NCBI RefSeq assembly: GCF_001570545.1
Contig: NZ_BBXD01000010.1
Coordinates: 496,001-560,000 of the forward strand
Direction: 5' to 3'
Length of the DNA: 64,000 nucleotides
Source of the DNA: Herbidospora mongoliensis
Lineage (GTDB): Bacteria > Actinomycetota > Actinomycetes > Streptosporangiales > Streptosporangiaceae
This document shows positions 47,024 through 55,208 of the stretch, one piece after another. Within the stretch, counting starts at the first letter, position 1; each line of letters starts with the position of its first letter. The position numbers and the translations under genes were made by a program. The notes below the pieces were generated by a model, which saw nothing but the letters and a program-made list of their open reading frames with translations, did no database searches and was not told the DNA's origin.

Positions 47024-47809
47024 ATGTTCGTTGTGTCGCGGGCCGATGAAGTCCCGTTGTCCGGCGGCGATGTCACCGAAGGCGTGGTCCGTGTCGGCGA
47101 CACGGTCCGCCGCCCGTTGAAGGCCACCTCGTCCGCCGTCCATGCCCTGCTCCGCCACCTGGAATCCGTCGGGTTCGACGCCGCGCCTCGCGTGCTGGGC
47201 ATCGATGAGCTGGGGCGGGAGGTGCTGACCTTCGTACCGGGAGATGTTCCCGGGCGCCCCTTTCCGGCCGGCGAGAACGTGCTCGCCGAGCTGGCCGGGC
47301 TGCAGCGGCGCTACCACGACGCGGTGGCCGGGTTCCGGCCGAAGCCCGGCGCCACCTGGGAAGAGGGGTCGGTCGACGACGTCGAGCCCGAGGTCGTCGG
47401 GCACTGTGACATCACGCCGGAGAACGTGGTGTTCCGCGACGGGCTGCCGGTGGCGCTGATCGACTTCGACATGGCCAGGCCGGTGTCCCGGTTGTTCGAC
47501 GTGGTGACCACGCTGCGTCACTGGGCGCCGATCGCCGATCCGCTCGACCGCGACCATCCCGATCTCGACACCGGCCGGCGCATCAGGCTGTTCGCCGACG
47601 CCTATGGGCTGAGCGCCGCCGAGAGGCTGCGGCTCATCCCCACCGCGCGGTTGCGATTCGATCGCTCGTACGCCGCCATGAAGCGCAAGGCCGAGACCGA
47701 CGGCGGCGGCTGGGCGGTCATGTGGGAGTCGGGGGCCGGGCAGCGCATCCGGCGGGCCGCCGCGTGGCTTGATGCGAATGAGGACGTTCTGCACCGTTTC
47801 CTCCAATAG
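47024..47809 (+). CDS. APH-family phosphotransferase
   Basis: 261-residue kinase-like protein of the aminoglycoside phosphotransferase superfamily. The catalytic loop is VVGHCDITPENVVF (His-Cys-Asp in place of His-Gly-Asp), followed by the metal-binding LIDFDMARPV. An N-terminal beta lobe is present but short, as is usual. Substrate unknown. It is on the same strand as cobD, which starts about 15 bases after its stop, but I see no functional link to cobalamin. Confidence 0.88.
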   Translation: MFVVSRADEVPLSGGDVTEGVVRVGDTVRRPLKATSSAVHALLRHLESVGFDAAPRVLGIDELGREVLTFVPGDVPGRPFPAGENVLAELAGLQRRYHDAVAGFRPKPGATWEEGSVDDVEPEVVGHCDITPENVVFRDGLPVALIDFDMARPVSRLFDVVTTLRHWAPIADPLDRDHPDLDTGRRIRLFADAYGLSAAERLRLIPTARLRFDRSYAAMKRKAETDGGGWAVMWESGAGQRIRRAAAWLDANEDVLHRFLQ

Positions 47810-47826
47810 GAGAGAATGCGTGCGTG

Positions 47827-48723
47827 ATGGGGGAGGAAGCGCGGGGGATCGCGCTCGGGGTGGCTCTGGACGCACTGATCGGAGACCCCCGGCGGGGACA
47901 CCCGGTGGCGCTGTTCGGGACCGCCGCCACGGAACTGGAACGGCGGGTCTATCGCGACTCGCGTACCCGCGGATTGATCTTCACCGCCGTCTGCGTCGGC
48001 TCCGTGACCGCTTTGGGGGTCTTGCTCCCGAAGAAGACCGTGATCACGGCCGCCGCCACGTGGGCGGTCCTCGGCGGCACCACTCTGGCCCGCGAGGGCG
48101 CGAACATGGCCCGCCACCTCGATGACGATGACATCGACGCGGCCCGTCGCAGGTTGCCGCACCTCTGCGGTCGTGACCCGAGCAATCTGGGCGAAGACGA
48201 ACTGGCCCGCGCCACCGTCGAGTCGATCGCCGAGAACACCTCCGACGCCGTGGTCGCACCTCTGTTCTGGGGCGCGGTGGCGGGCGTGCCCGGATTGCTG
48301 GCCTATCGGGCGATCAACACGCTGGATGCGATGGTCGGTCACCATTCGCCGCGATACGAGAAGTTCGGCTGGGCGGCGGCCCGCCTCGACGACGTGGTCA
48401 ACTACATCCCCGCCCGCCTCACCGCGCTGCTCGCCGCGCTGTGTTCCGGTCGGTTCCGGCCGACCCTCAGAGCTGTTTTTCTTTACGGCTCCCGCCACCC
48501 CAGTCCCAATTCCGGTCAGTGCGAAGCAGCTTTCGCAGGAGCCCTGAACGTGACGCTGGGCGGCGTCAACGACTATGGCGGCCGCCTGGAACACCGCCCC
48601 GAACTCGGCGACGGCCCCCGGCCGACGAAGGCGGATATTTCGCGATCTGTGACGCTGGCCCGGCGGGTGGCCTGGGCGGCGGCGGCCCTGGCGGTCCTGG
48701 CGGTCCTGGCGAGGCGGAAATGA
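47827..48723 (+). CDS. cobD: Adenosylcobinamide-phosphate synthase
   Basis: 298-residue membrane enzyme (CobD/CbiB) that attaches the aminopropanol arm to adenosylcobyric acid in cobalamin synthesis. Family motifs: [17 protein letters not shown] at the N-terminus, [35 protein letters not shown] and [19 protein letters not shown]. It has about four to five hydrophobic helices. ATG 47827 or the GTG 47824 is the start; AGGAG lies at 47808. It overlaps cobQ by ATGA. The 48460-48520 stretch is less G/C-rich than the rest, but the motifs are intact. Confidence 0.93.
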   Translation: MGEEARGIALGVALDALIGDPRRGHPVALFGTAATELERRVYRDSRTRGLIFTAVCVGSVTALGVLLPKKTVITAAATWAVLGGTTLAREGANMARHLDDDDIDAARRRLPHLCGRDPSNLGEDELARATVESIAENTSDAVVAPLFWGAVAGVPGLLAYRAINTLDAMVGHHSPRYEKFGWAAARLDDVVNYIPARLTALLAALCSGRFRPTLRAVFLYGSRHPSPNSGQCEAAFAGALNVTLGGVNDYGGRLEHRPELGDGPRPTKADISRSVTLARRVAWAAAALAVLAVLARRK

Positions 48724-50192
48724 CCACAAAGATGAAAGGCGCCCTGCTCGTCGCCGGGACCACGTCCGATGCGGGGAAGAGTGTCGTCACCGCCGGGATC
48801 TGCCGGTGGCTGGCCCGGCAGGGTGTGAAGGTCGCGCCGTTCAAGGCGCAGAACATGTCGCTCAACTCCTACGTCACCGCCGACGGCGCCGAGATCGGGC
48901 GGGCGCAGGCGACCCAGGCCGCCGCGTGCGGCATCGAGCCGACCGCCGACATGAACCCCGTGCTGCTCAAGCCGGGCAGCGACCGCCGCAGCCAGGTCGT
49001 GGTGAAGGGCAGGCCGCTGGCCGACGTCGACGCGCTGACATACCCGACCATGAAGCGGCACCTCAAGGAGGTCGCGCTGGAGTCGCTGGCCCGGCTCCGG
49101 GCCGAATACGACGTCGTCGTCTGCGAGGGCGCCGGCAGTCCGGCGGAGATCAACCTGCGGGCCAACGACATCGCCAACATGGGCCTGGCGCGGGCCGCCG
49201 ACCTGCCGGTCATCGTCGTGGGCGACATCGACAGGGGCGGGGTGTTCGCCCACCTCTACGGCACGCTGGCGCTGCTGGAACCCGAGGACCAGGCGCTCGT
49301 CTCCGGCTTCGTGATCAACAAGTTCCGGGGCGCGAAGGAACTGCTCGAACCGGGCCTCGACATGCTGCGCGACCTCACCCGCCGCGAGGTCTACGGCGTG
49401 CTGCCCTGGCTCGACGGGATGTGGATGGACGTCGAGGACTCCCTGGCGCTGGACAACCGGCCGGAGACCGGCGACGGCCACATCACCATCGTCGTCGTGA
49501 GATATCCGCGCATCTCGAATTTCACCGACATCGACGCCCTCGCCGCCGAACCCGGGGTGAACGTCAGGTTCGTCACCTCACCCCGCGAGATCGCCGCCGC
49601 CGACCTGGTGATCCTTCCCGGCTCCCGCGCCACTGTCAGCGACCTCGCCTGGCTCAGGGAGCGCGGCATCGCCGACGCCCTGGCCCGGAGGGCAGGCCCG
49701 ATCCTCGGCATCTGCGGCGGCTACCAGATGCTCACCGAGACCATCCACGACGACGTCGAGTCCAAGCAGGGCACCACGCCGGGGCTGGGCCTCCTCCCGG
49801 CCACAGTCCGGTTCGTCCAGGAAAAAGTGCTGGCCAGGCCGACCGGGTCGGCATACGGTCACCGCGTGGCCGCGTACGAGATCCATCACGGCATCGTCAC
49901 CCCCGCCCCGGGCACCGAACCGTTCCTCGACGGGTGCCACCGGGCCAACGTCTGGGGCACCACCTGGCACGGCGCGCTGGAGAACGACGGCTTCCGCCGC
50001 GCGTTCCTCGCCGAGATCGGCCTGCCGGTCGAGAGCACGGTCGACTTCGCCCAGCTGCGCGAAGACCGCCTCGACGCCATCGGCGACCTGATCGAACACC
50101 ACATGGACACCGAAGCGCTCCAGGAGTTGATCAACAAAGGGGCGGGGCCGGCGAAGGCGGTCATTCCGCCGGGAGGGCCCCGATGGTCGTGA
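48720..50192 (+). CDS. cobQ: Adenosylcobyric acid synthase (glutamine-hydrolysing)
   Basis: 490-residue ATP- and glutamine-dependent amidase that converts adenosylcobyrinic a,c-diamide to adenosylcobyric acid. The N-terminal dethiobiotin-synthetase-like domain has [15 protein letters not shown] (P-loop), [13 protein letters not shown] and [11 protein letters not shown]; the C-terminal class I amidotransferase has the nucleophile Cys in GICGGYQML and His in [12 protein letters not shown]. Coupled to cobD by ATGA. Cytosolic. Other cob genes are not in the window. Confidence 0.96.
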   Translation: MTTKMKGALLVAGTTSDAGKSVVTAGICRWLARQGVKVAPFKAQNMSLNSYVTADGAEIGRAQATQAAACGIEPTADMNPVLLKPGSDRRSQVVVKGRPLADVDALTYPTMKRHLKEVALESLARLRAEYDVVVCEGAGSPAEINLRANDIANMGLARAADLPVIVVGDIDRGGVFAHLYGTLALLEPEDQALVSGFVINKFRGAKELLEPGLDMLRDLTRREVYGVLPWLDGMWMDVEDSLALDNRPETGDGHITIVVVRYPRISNFTDIDALAAEPGVNVRFVTSPREIAAADLVILPGSRATVSDLAWLRERGIADALARRAGPILGICGGYQMLTETIHDDVESKQGTTPGLGLLPATVRFVQEKVLARPTGSAYGHRVAAYEIHHGIVTPAPGTEPFLDGCHRANVWGTTWHGALENDGFRRAFLAEIGLPVESTVDFAQLREDRLDAIGDLIEHHMDTEALQELINKGAGPAKAVIPPGGPRWS

Positions 50193-50308
50193 TCGCGGCC
50201 ACCGCCGCCGTCGCCGCCGTGGGCGTGCTGACAGGAATCGCCTTGCTCACAACGGCTCGACGACACCACCGCCGCCGTCCGTGGCGGCCACCGCCTTCTG
50301 GGCGGTGA
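50183..50308 (+). CDS. Possible 41-residue single-pass membrane protein
   Basis: A short frame starting at ATG 50183 with a strong GGGAGGG ribosome site at 50171-50177. It would encode [20 protein letters not shown], a hydrophobic helix, and a very basic tail ([16 protein letters not shown]). It overlaps the last ten bases of cobQ and the 3' end of the convergent acyltransferase gene. It may be a real small protein or a coincidence of G/C-rich sequence; I only give it as a candidate. Confidence 0.3.
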   Translation: MVVIAATAAVAAVGVLTGIALLTTARRHHRRRPWRPPPSGR

Positions 50309-51305
50309 TCCAGTTGTCGATGGCGGTCCACTGGTCGAAGAGCCAGGTGATCTGGTCCTCGCGTTCTCTCGGGACGTCCTCCGCCGCCCAGCGCCACCAC
50401 TTCGCGGTGATGCGGGCCTCTTCCGGCAGGTGGTTCCAGATGTCGCCGAGGGTGATCAGGTCGTCGAGGCCGGTGTGGGCCACGAAGATGACGTCGGCCG
50501 CCGGGCAGGCGGTCAGGGCCGCGATGGCGCCGTTGGGGCGTGGGGGCAGCAGGTGGTCGAGGCGTTCGGCGCGGGCGGCCTCCTTGCGCAGTCCTCGTTC
50601 ACGCAGGCGCCTGATCGCCCTGAAGCGGCGGGCCGGGGTGAAGTTGCCGCCCTCCGGGAAGATCACGAGCGCGTCGTCGGCGTCCATGTCGGAGGCCAGC
50701 CGGGAGATCTCCGCCACGATCCCGCTTTCGGCGATCTTCTTCGGGACGAACGCGTTGGGCAGCCGGTTGATCACCACGTCGAGCGACGGGTCGAACTGCA
50801 ACGCCGCCTTCATGACGATCCGGGGACGCCGCTGGTAGCGGGCCAGCAGGTGGTAGACGAGCAGGAACGAGTCGCCGGGGCCGGCGTGGCGGGACAGCAC
50901 GATGATCGGGCGGGTCAGCCTGCGCTCGATCTCCTGCCCGGTCAGCGCGGGTTCCTCGATCTCCACCGACAGGCGGAAGATCGCCACCGCCGCGCCGTAG
51001 ACGTTGGTCAGCAGCCAGCGGATCAGGGCGTAGTGGCGCTCCTGGTGGCTGGCCTCGCTCAGGCGCCCCCCGAAGCCCGACGCGACCCACAGTTCCAGGC
51101 TGGCGATCAGGGCCGCCGACTCCAGCGCGAGCCACACCACGGCGAACACGACCAGTCGCAGCCCCCGCCGTCGCGGCGGGGGCAGGCGGAGGCTGACGAT
51201 GAGGCCGAAGACGAGCCAGACCGGCAGGGTGATGACGATGGCGACGGTCAGCACGATCACCAGCGGCGCGAAGATCAGCCGCCGGACGATCCGGGGAGGG
51301 AGCAT
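50247..51305 (-). CDS. Lysophospholipid acyltransferase (PlsC-type)
   Basis: 352-residue membrane-bound acyltransferase of the PlsC family. The catalytic HX4D motif is seen in SRHAGPGDSFLL, with FPEGGNFTPARR as the second, acceptor-phosphate motif. Two N-terminal helices (LIFAPLVIVLTVAIVITLPVW and another) precede it. The start at ATG 51305 is chosen since it begins MLPPRIVRRL; the frame extends to 51365. The substrate may be a lyso-phosphatidic acid or phosphatidylinositol mannoside-like lipid. The patatin gene lies just upstream and the two may act in the same lipid route. Confidence 0.85.
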   Translation of the reverse strand: MLPPRIVRRLIFAPLVIVLTVAIVITLPVWLVFGLIVSLRLPPPRRRGLRLVVFAVVWLALESAALIASLELWVASGFGGRLSEASHQERHYALIRWLLTNVYGAAVAIFRLSVEIEEPALTGQEIERRLTRPIIVLSRHAGPGDSFLLVYHLLARYQRRPRIVMKAALQFDPSLDVVINRLPNAFVPKKIAESGIVAEISRLASDMDADDALVIFPEGGNFTPARRFRAIRRLRERGLRKEAARAERLDHLLPPRPNGAIAALTACPAADVIFVAHTGLDDLITLGDIWNHLPEEARITAKWWRWAAEDVPREREDQITWLFDQWTAIDNWITAQKAVAATDGGGGVVEPL

Positions 51306-51381
51306 GACCGACCTCGTTTCTTTGAGGCAGATTCCTTGCGCGAGCCACGACCGGCCTTCGGCCATCCGCGTCTCGCTTTGT

Positions 51382-52194
51382 TCATAGCGCTGCCAAATAG
51401 GCGGCCGAGGCCTCGTAGGCGCGCCCGGCGTGGCGGGCGATCCGGGAGGCGTCCCGGTAACGCAGGTCGCCCAGGCCGGGGCGGCCGCCGAAGGCGGCCG
51501 GCATCACGTGGACCTCGATGTCGTCGGGCAGCGCGGCCATCTCCTCGGCGAAGCGGTGGCGGCGGGCGATCTCGAAGGCGACCAGGCCGACCTCCCACGG
51601 CTTCGCGGGGGGCTCCAGCGGCCTCTCGATGCGGCCGACGTGCAGGACGAAGATGCGGGTGGCCCCCATGGCGACCGCGCGGCCGACCGGGATGCTGTGC
51701 ACCAGGCCGCCGTCGACGAAGTGCTCACCGTCGATGCGCACGGGCGGCAGCAGACCCGGCACGGCACACGACGCGAGCACCGCGTCGGCGAGCGGGCCCT
51801 CGGTGAACCAGTGGGCGCGGGCCTTCTGGATCGACGCGGCGACGCACTGGAACGGGATCTCCAGGTCGTCGAACGTGTCCGGCAGGTGGCCGCCCAGCAG
51901 GCGGCGCAGCGGGTCGATCGGGTGAAGGTGGGTGCCGGTCCTGGCCAGGGTGGACAGGCGGGTCATCCACGAACCGGCGAACGCGGTCCGGACGATGTGG
52001 GAGCTCCAGAGCTCGCTGAGCCGGTCGACGGCGTCTGTCGGGTTGGCGGCCAGGACGACCCCGTTCAGCGCCCCCACAGAGGTGCCGACGATCAGGTCGG
52101 GCTTGATCCCGGCCTCCCCGAGGGCGCGCAGCATGCCGACCTCGTGGGCGCCGAGAACCCCGCCGCCACCGAGTACGAACGCCGTCTGGTTCAC
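51382..52194 (-). CDS. Patatin-like phospholipase
   Basis: 270-residue lipid acyl hydrolase with a Ser-Asp dyad. The oxyanion loop is FVLGGGGVLGAHEVGML, the nucleophile is in GTSVG (G-x-S-x-G), and the dyad Asp in VDGGLVHSIPVG (DGG). Length and motifs are complete for bacterial patatins of the RssA type. GTG 52194 is preferred; the frame also has TTG at 52203. No signal peptide. It lies between the acyltransferase and quinone oxidoreductase genes on the same strand. Confidence 0.92.
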   Translation of the reverse strand: MNQTAFVLGGGGVLGAHEVGMLRALGEAGIKPDLIVGTSVGALNGVVLAANPTDAVDRLSELWSSHIVRTAFAGSWMTRLSTLARTGTHLHPIDPLRRLLGGHLPDTFDDLEIPFQCVAASIQKARAHWFTEGPLADAVLASCAVPGLLPPVRIDGEHFVDGGLVHSIPVGRAVAMGATRIFVLHVGRIERPLEPPAKPWEVGLVAFEIARRHRFAEEMAALPDDIEVHVMPAAFGGRPGLGDLRYRDASRIARHAGRAYEASAAYLAAL

Positions 52195-52227
52195 GTCAAC
52201 CAACCTATGCCTTGTGTTTCACGGTAT

Positions 52228-53175
52228 TCACGGGATGAGCAGGAGTTTCCCGGTGGTCCGGCGACCCTCCAGGTCGTCGTGGGCCTGCCGGGCCTCGGCC
52301 AGCGGGTAGCGCTTCCAGACCGCCACGTCGAGCGACCCGTCGGCGACCCAGCCCAGCACGTCTTCCGCCCGCTCCAGCAGTTCCGGACGGGTCGCCACAT
52401 AGTGGCCCAGGGTCGGGCGGGTGACGAACAGCGAACCGGCCGCGTTGAGGCGCTGCAGGTCGAACGGGGGAACCGGGCCGCTGGCGGCGCCGTAGAGGGC
52501 CAGGACGCCGCGGGGGCGCAGGGCCGCCAGGGAGTCCTCGAAGGTGGTGGCGCCGACGCCGTCGTACACGACATGACAGCGTTTGCGCACGTCGGCGGCC
52601 ACGTCGGCGTAGCGGAGGACCTCGTCGGCGCCGGCCGCGCGGGCGAGTTTCCCCTTGGCCTCCGAGGAGACCGTGGCGATCACGTGGGCGCCGCGGGTCT
52701 TGGCCATCTGGGTGAGCAGCAGGCCCATGCCACCGGCGGCGGCGTGGATCAGAACCACGTCGTCCGGCTGGATCGCGTAGGTCGAGTGGGTCAGGTAGTG
52801 GGCGGTCATGCCCTGGAGCATCACCGCCGCGGCCAGGTCGAGTTCCAGCGGGTCGGGGACCGGGACCAGTTTCTCCGTCGGCACGACCTGCTTCTCGGCG
52901 TAGCTGCCGAGCACGTTGGCCCAGGCCACCCGGTCGCCCACGGCGACCTCGGTGACGCCGGGGCCGGTGGCGCTCACCGTACCGGCGCCTTCCGAACCTG
53001 GCACGAACGGGGTGGCGAGGGGATAGCGGCCCTCGCGGTGGTAGACGTCGATGAAGTTGACGCCGCTCGCGGCGACCTCGACCAGCGCCTCGCCCTCCCC
53101 GGGAACGGGATCGGGCACCTCCGCGTGGTCGAGAACCGATGATCCGCCTGGTGTGGTGATGACGATCGCTCGCAT
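52228..53175 (-). CDS. Quinone oxidoreductase (zinc-free MDR family)
   Basis: 315-residue NADPH-dependent medium-chain reductase of the quinone oxidoreductase type. The N-terminal GroES-like fold begins MRAIVITTPGGSSVLDHAEV; NAAGVNFID-like SGVNFIDVYHREGRYP marks the substrate side; NADPH binds at HAAAGGMGLLLTQMAKTRG. It lacks the structural zinc cysteines. The start at ATG 53175 is unambiguous. The kinase gene ends ten bases upstream, so the two may share a transcript. Confidence 0.94.
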   Translation of the reverse strand: MRAIVITTPGGSSVLDHAEVPDPVPGEGEALVEVAASGVNFIDVYHREGRYPLATPFVPGSEGAGTVSATGPGVTEVAVGDRVAWANVLGSYAEKQVVPTEKLVPVPDPLELDLAAAVMLQGMTAHYLTHSTYAIQPDDVVLIHAAAGGMGLLLTQMAKTRGAHVIATVSSEAKGKLARAAGADEVLRYADVAADVRKRCHVVYDGVGATTFEDSLAALRPRGVLALYGAASGPVPPFDLQRLNAAGSLFVTRPTLGHYVATRPELLERAEDVLGWVADGSLDVAVWKRYPLAEARQAHDDLEGRRTTGKLLLIP

Positions 53176-53185
53176 GGCGCCTGTT

Positions 53186-54793
53186 CTACCCGTTGATCTG
53201 GCCTCTGAGCTCGAAGTCGTCGAAGGCCAGCTTGATCGACGACTCCCCGTCGGCCTGGACCCGGCCGATGATGCCGACGTCGCCGGTGGCGAGGCCGTTG
53301 TTGTCGATGGCCGTGGCCACCTGGTTCCCGTTCACCCACATGGTCAGCGTGACGGTCTTGTCGGCGCCGGGCTCGCAGGAGACGGTCAGGCTGTTCTTGC
53401 CGCTCGGCAGGTCGACGGCGCCCTTGGCGATGATGCCGCCGGAGCCTCCGGAGACCCGGCGGATGCGGGCCTCGCCCGAGCTGTTCAGCAGGAACTCGTA
53501 GCGATTGGCCTTGTAGTTGTTGTCGCTGCCCCGGCAGAAGAGGCCGTATTCGCCGGTGCCGACCGGCTCCTTGGCCTCGGCGAAGACGCTGATGAGCAGG
53601 TTGAGGGGGGTGACCGGGGTGGGCGAGGGGCCGGGGTCGGCCTTCTGCACCGCGACGAACGGGATCGGCGCCGGAATGATGCCCTCGGGGTTCTCGGTGT
53701 TGAGGTCCAGCGCGTAGGTGCCCTGGGGGGTGTATCCGTAGACGGAGCCGTTGTCGGGGTCGTAGGTGCCAGACCAGTCGCCGTTGCTGGTGAAGTCCTC
53801 CAGGTAGAGGCGGGACAGGTGCTCCGGCGGGCCGCTCGGCCCGGCCAGGGCGCGCACGCCGATGATGCCCGCCGTGATCGCGACCGCCGCGGCCACCGCG
53901 ACCCCGGCGATCAGGCGGCCCCGGTTCGGAGTGCGCTGCCGCAGGGTCGGCGCGCTCTGCTTCCAGGTCTGCGCCACCGTGTGCTGGGCGATCTCCGGGG
54001 TGACCCGGCCGACCATGCTGTCGAGGAGCTGCTGGGCGGTCGGGCGCTTGCCCGGGTCCTTGTCGAGCGCGGCCAGCACGAGCTGGCGCATCTGCGGTTC
54101 GAGGTTGTCGAGCACCGGCTCGGCGTTGAGCACCTGGAAGATCACGGCGGGCAGCGCCTCGCCGTTGAAGGGGGCCTTGCCGCTGGCCGCGAACGCCACC
54201 AGGCAGCCCCACGAGAACACGTCGCAGGCGGGGGAGATGGCCTCGCCGCGCAGCACCTCGGGCGCCATGTAGCGGGGGGTGCCGACCAGCTCGCCGGTGT
54301 GGGTGACCCCGCCGAACGTGTCGAGCGCGCGGGCGATGCCGAAGTCGATCACCCGGGGGCCGACGTTGGAGAGCAGCACGTTGGACGGCTTGAGGTCGCG
54401 GTGCACGATCCCGGCGGAGTGGATCGCGGTGAGCGCGGTGGCCACCCCGACCGCCAGGGCCTCCAGGCTCGACCCGGTCAGCGGGCCCGACTTCTCCACG
54501 GCCTGTTCGAGGTTGGGGCCGTCGACGTATTCGGTGACGACATAGAGCTGCTCGCCGTCGAGGTCGGCGGCCAGCACGGCGGCGGTGCAGAAACGGCGTA
54601 CCCGCTGGGCCGAGTCGGCCTCGCGGCGGAACCTCACCCGGAAGTTCTCGTTCTGGCTGTACTCCGCGTTGATCACCTTGACGGCGACCTTGCGGCCGGC
54701 GTCGTCCTGGCCGAGATAGACGGTGCCCATACCGCCCCGGCCGAGGCGGCCGGTGATGCGATAAGGCCCTATCTGCTGAGGTTCGTTCGCCAC
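53186..54793 (-). CDS. Transmembrane Ser/Thr protein kinase
   Basis: 535-residue Hanks-type kinase. Kinase domain residues 10-265: glycine loop GRLGRGGMGTVYLG, Lys39, HRDLKPSNVLL (Asp133), DFGIAR (150) and APE (177). One helix (about 294-315) crosses the membrane. The extracellular part (318-535) is a beta-sandwich sensor-like domain (LDLNTENPEGII, YGLFCRGSDNNYKANRYEFLL, VTLTMWVNGNQVATA) resembling LamG/DUF1080-type lectin folds rather than PASTA repeats, so it may recognise a carbohydrate or another ligand. ATG 54793. It is divergent from the DnaE2 gene set across a region with two SOS boxes. Confidence 0.93.
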   Translation of the reverse strand: MANEPQQIGPYRITGRLGRGGMGTVYLGQDDAGRKVAVKVINAEYSQNENFRVRFRREADSAQRVRRFCTAAVLAADLDGEQLYVVTEYVDGPNLEQAVEKSGPLTGSSLEALAVGVATALTAIHSAGIVHRDLKPSNVLLSNVGPRVIDFGIARALDTFGGVTHTGELVGTPRYMAPEVLRGEAISPACDVFSWGCLVAFAASGKAPFNGEALPAVIFQVLNAEPVLDNLEPQMRQLVLAALDKDPGKRPTAQQLLDSMVGRVTPEIAQHTVAQTWKQSAPTLRQRTPNRGRLIAGVAVAAAVAITAGIIGVRALAGPSGPPEHLSRLYLEDFTSNGDWSGTYDPDNGSVYGYTPQGTYALDLNTENPEGIIPAPIPFVAVQKADPGPSPTPVTPLNLLISVFAEAKEPVGTGEYGLFCRGSDNNYKANRYEFLLNSSGEARIRRVSGGSGGIIAKGAVDLPSGKNSLTVSCEPGADKTVTLTMWVNGNQVATAIDNNGLATGDVGIIGRVQADGESSIKLAFDDFELRGQING

Positions 54794-54846
54794 GACGACC
54801 CACCGTACAGAAACCAGGGGAAATGAACTACGTCATACCCTGACGT

Positions 54847-54862
54847 TCGAACTTGCGTTCAA
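54847..54862. promoter_or_regulatory. LexA (SOS) box 1
   Basis: TCGAAC-TTGC-GTTCAA matches the actinobacterial SOS consensus TCGAAC-N4-GTTCGA with one mismatch. It overlaps the -35-like TTGCGT of a promoter facing DUF6504-dnaE2. Confidence 0.8.
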
Positions 54863-54868
54863 GGCGCT

Positions 54869-54884
54869 GTGAACATATGTTCGA
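54869..54884. promoter_or_regulatory. LexA (SOS) box 2
   Basis: GTGAAC-ATAT-GTTCGA matches the same consensus with one mismatch, centred 22 bases (two helical turns) from box 1. It covers a -10-like TATGTT (17 bases after TTGCGT). Double boxes suggest tight LexA repression of the downstream genes. Confidence 0.8.
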
Positions 54885-54953
54885 TACAGCACCGCCCGCC
54901 CACTTCCCCCGGGTGGCGATCACAGGCAACTGAGAGCCATCGGGAGAAGGTCC

Positions 54954-55208
54954 GTGAGCAGACTCTATGGCGATCCGATAGAGGTATGGGTCAAAGACGG
55001 CCAGCCTGTCCGGTTTGTCTGGCGTGACCGCCTCTATGTGGTCCGGCAGATCCTCGACCACTGGGTGGTCGCCCGGGAATGGTGGAAAACCTCCGAAACC
55101 GATCCCGGCGAACGCCGGTTCTGGCGGCTGGAAGCCCAGACGGGCACCTATGAACTGCGGTTCGACACCGCCACCGACGCGTGGCTGCTGCTGCGGGCGT
55201 GGGATTGA
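54954..55208 (+). CDS. DUF6504 protein
   Basis: 84-residue soluble protein rich in Trp and Arg (REWWKTSETDPGERRFWRLEAQ), of the DUF6504 family found next to dnaE2 and Y-family polymerase genes in actinobacteria. It probably accompanies mutagenic repair polymerases, but its biochemical role is not known. GTG 54954 is the start. The dnaE2 ATG shares its last base (TGATG), so the two are coupled. Two LexA boxes lie 70 bases upstream. Confidence 0.85.
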   Translation: MSRLYGDPIEVWVKDGQPVRFVWRDRLYVVRQILDHWVVAREWWKTSETDPGERRFWRLEAQTGTYELRFDTATDAWLLLRAWD

